This document shows, piece after piece, positions 63,069-64,000 of a stretch of 64,000 nt of DNA; positions within the stretch are counted from its first letter, which is position 1; each line of letters opens with the position of its first letter. This DNA comes from Dehalococcoidia bacterium (GTDB lineage: Bacteria; Chloroflexota; Dehalococcoidia; UBA2979), in NCBI GenBank assembly GCA_029941115.1, contig JAPYRK010000005.1:1-64000 (forward strand), written 5' to 3'. A program made the translations under genes and the position numbers. The notes beneath the pieces are model-generated. The model was not told where the DNA came from and searched no databases. It was given only the letters and a program-made list of their open reading frames with translations.

Positions 63069-64000
63069 TTATCCGCGTGGAAGGCCCAGACCTCTTTGAG
63101 CGATAATATTTCTTTGCACCTCGCTTGTTCCAGCTGCCACAGTGCTTGATACAGAAGTCATGTATTGCTGTGCAAAAGCACCACCAAGTTTCGCGTACGG
63201 CGATCCCGGACGAAGCTGAGATATGCTTCCAAGAAGATTCATCCCTGTTCCAGCAATTCGCTGCGAAAGTTCAGAGCCATACAGCTTTGATACGGACGCT
63301 TCATGATTTGGAATAATACCCTGCGACTGAAGGAATGGAATACGGTAAGCAACGTTAAATCCGACCTGTACTTCTATCCAACGATCCGCCAACTCATACC
63401 GCGCCGTTGGATTCTGTTCAACAAGTGACTCTTCGTCACGAGCTGCAGAGACAAGCTTTTCGACACTTCGTTTTCCATTAGCGTACGCACCTACACCGGA
63501 TCGCTCAAAATCTAGTGCGGTCGCAACTTGATACCAACCACGGTTTTCAACACCGACGAGACTATCTCCCGGAATTCGCACATCCTCGAAGAATATTTCA
63601 TTAAATCCATGCTCTCCAGCTAAGTTTGGAAGAGGTCGTACCGATACCCCAGGGGCATCCATAGGCATTACGAACGTAGATATTCCCCGATGCTTTGGCG
63701 CACTAGGGTCAGTTCGCGCTGCTAGCCAACCCATATTTGCGTAATGTCCGCCACTGGTCCATATTTTAGAACCATTAATGATCCACTCGTCACCGTCTCT
63801 TACGGCCCGGGTTTGTAAAGAAGCAAGATCTGACCCAGCGCCAGGCTCAGAATAAAGTGTGCACCAAATATCATCGCCATTAGTGATTTTTGGGAGATAT
63901 TGCTCTTTTTGTTCATCGGTTCCGTACAGTATTAATGCCGGTCCAACCCATGCCACGCCCATACCACCTCCACCCGGCATTCGAGCGTAGGTAGTCTCTT
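63069..64000 (-). CDS. Acyl-CoA dehydrogenase, N-terminus outside window
   Basis: The C-terminal 310 residues of a flavin-dependent acyl-CoA dehydrogenase, first step of beta-oxidation or related side-chain oxidation. Marks are CTLYSEPGAGSDLASLQTRA (the FAD/substrate loop), INGSKIWTSGGHYA, and the C-terminal AGTSEVQRNIIAQRGLGLP. The frame is open to the right edge, so the beginning lies beyond. The catalytic Glu common in AcdA is not obvious in the usual place, so it may belong to a different acid-base subclass. It is upstream of the DsbA gene on the minus strand, but not obviously related. Confidence 0.93.
   Translation of the reverse strand, partial: ETTYARMPGGGGMGVAWVGPALILYGTDEQKEQYLPKITNGDDIWCTLYSEPGAGSDLASLQTRAVRDGDEWIINGSKIWTSGGHYANMGWLAARTDPSAPKHRGISTFVMPMDAPGVSVRPLPNLAGEHGFNEIFFEDVRIPGDSLVGVENRGWYQVATALDFERSGVGAYANGKRSVEKLVSAARDEESLVEQNPTARYELADRWIEVQVGFNVAYRIPFLQSQGIIPNHEASVSKLYGSELSQRIAGTGMNLLGSISQLRPGSPYAKLGGAFAQQYMTSVSSTVAAGTSEVQRNIIAQRGLGLPRG

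Overview
The window is AT-leaning, densely packed bacterial chromosome with no rRNA, tRNA, CRISPR array, prophage or insertion sequence that I can see. Gene content suggests a free-living aerobic heterotroph of the Chloroflexota, plausibly a marine SAR202-like lineage. The clues are an 11-subunit complex I operon without nuoEFG, several CaiB/BaiF CoA-transferases, acyl-CoA dehydrogenase and crotonase genes, a VKOR/DsbA thiol-oxidation pair, an actinobacterial-style AAA+/VWA pair and an HspR heat-shock regulator. This assignment is inferred from gene families only.

Layout. 1-3.2 kb: end of a CaiB-type CoA-transferase, a four-motif ferredoxin, endonuclease IV and dUTPase. 3.3-5.4 kb: aquaporin and an MFS transporter, both on the minus strand. 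5.5-10.5 kb: a plus-strand run with PlsY, a SirB1-type protein, YjbQ, an unknown protein, a MidA/NDUFAF7-type methyltransferase and a peroxiredoxin. 10.6-16.4 kb: IscU/NifU-like scaffold, MocA-like nucleotidyltransferase, orphan NuoI and NuoG homologues, and an M16 peptidase. 16.5-22.2 kb (minus): AAA+ ATPase, VWA protein, double-VOC protein and RecF. 22.4-26.5 kb: metallo-beta-lactamase-fold enzyme, valyl-tRNA synthetase and a VOC protein. 26.7-37.1 kb: nuoABCDHIJKLMN. 37.1-47 kb: single genes of diverse metabolism plus a membrane protein joining a degenerate PP2C-like domain to a predicted beta-propeller. 47-50.4 kb: formate dehydrogenase alpha subunit and, divergently, a rhodanese. 50.4-54.9 kb (minus): dnaJ-hspR-clpC and a LON-domain gene. 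55-64 kb (minus): acyl-CoA dehydrogenase (cut by the window edge), DsbA, VKOR, a small unknown, an MFS transporter with an abnormal 5' end, prs, secA, a kinase-like protein with a degenerate P-loop, and an unknown.

How the parts work together. The nuo operon encodes the membrane arm and the quinone-binding connecting module but no NADH-oxidising module. The only NuoG homologue, with a second NuoI, lies about 15 kb upstream, so electron input to this complex I is an open question. The separate formate dehydrogenase alpha subunit could feed electrons from formate. CoA-transferases, acyl-CoA dehydrogenase, crotonase, amidohydrolase, haloacid dehalogenase and VOC proteins point to catabolism of varied organic acids. 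DnaJ, HspR, the Clp ATPase and the LON-domain protein form a protein quality-control operon.

No stretch longer than about 300 bases lacks a gene. The largest gaps (about 150-235 bases, before 25999, before nuoA, between the formate dehydrogenase and rhodanese genes, and before dnaJ) hold promoters at most. I found no complete new defence or mobile system. The most unusual items are the split complex I with a cysteine-rich NuoG, the formate dehydrogenase lacking one Fe-S ligand set, the pseudophosphatase/propeller protein, the kinase-like protein without a P-loop lysine, and the shifted reading frame at the start of the second MFS gene.
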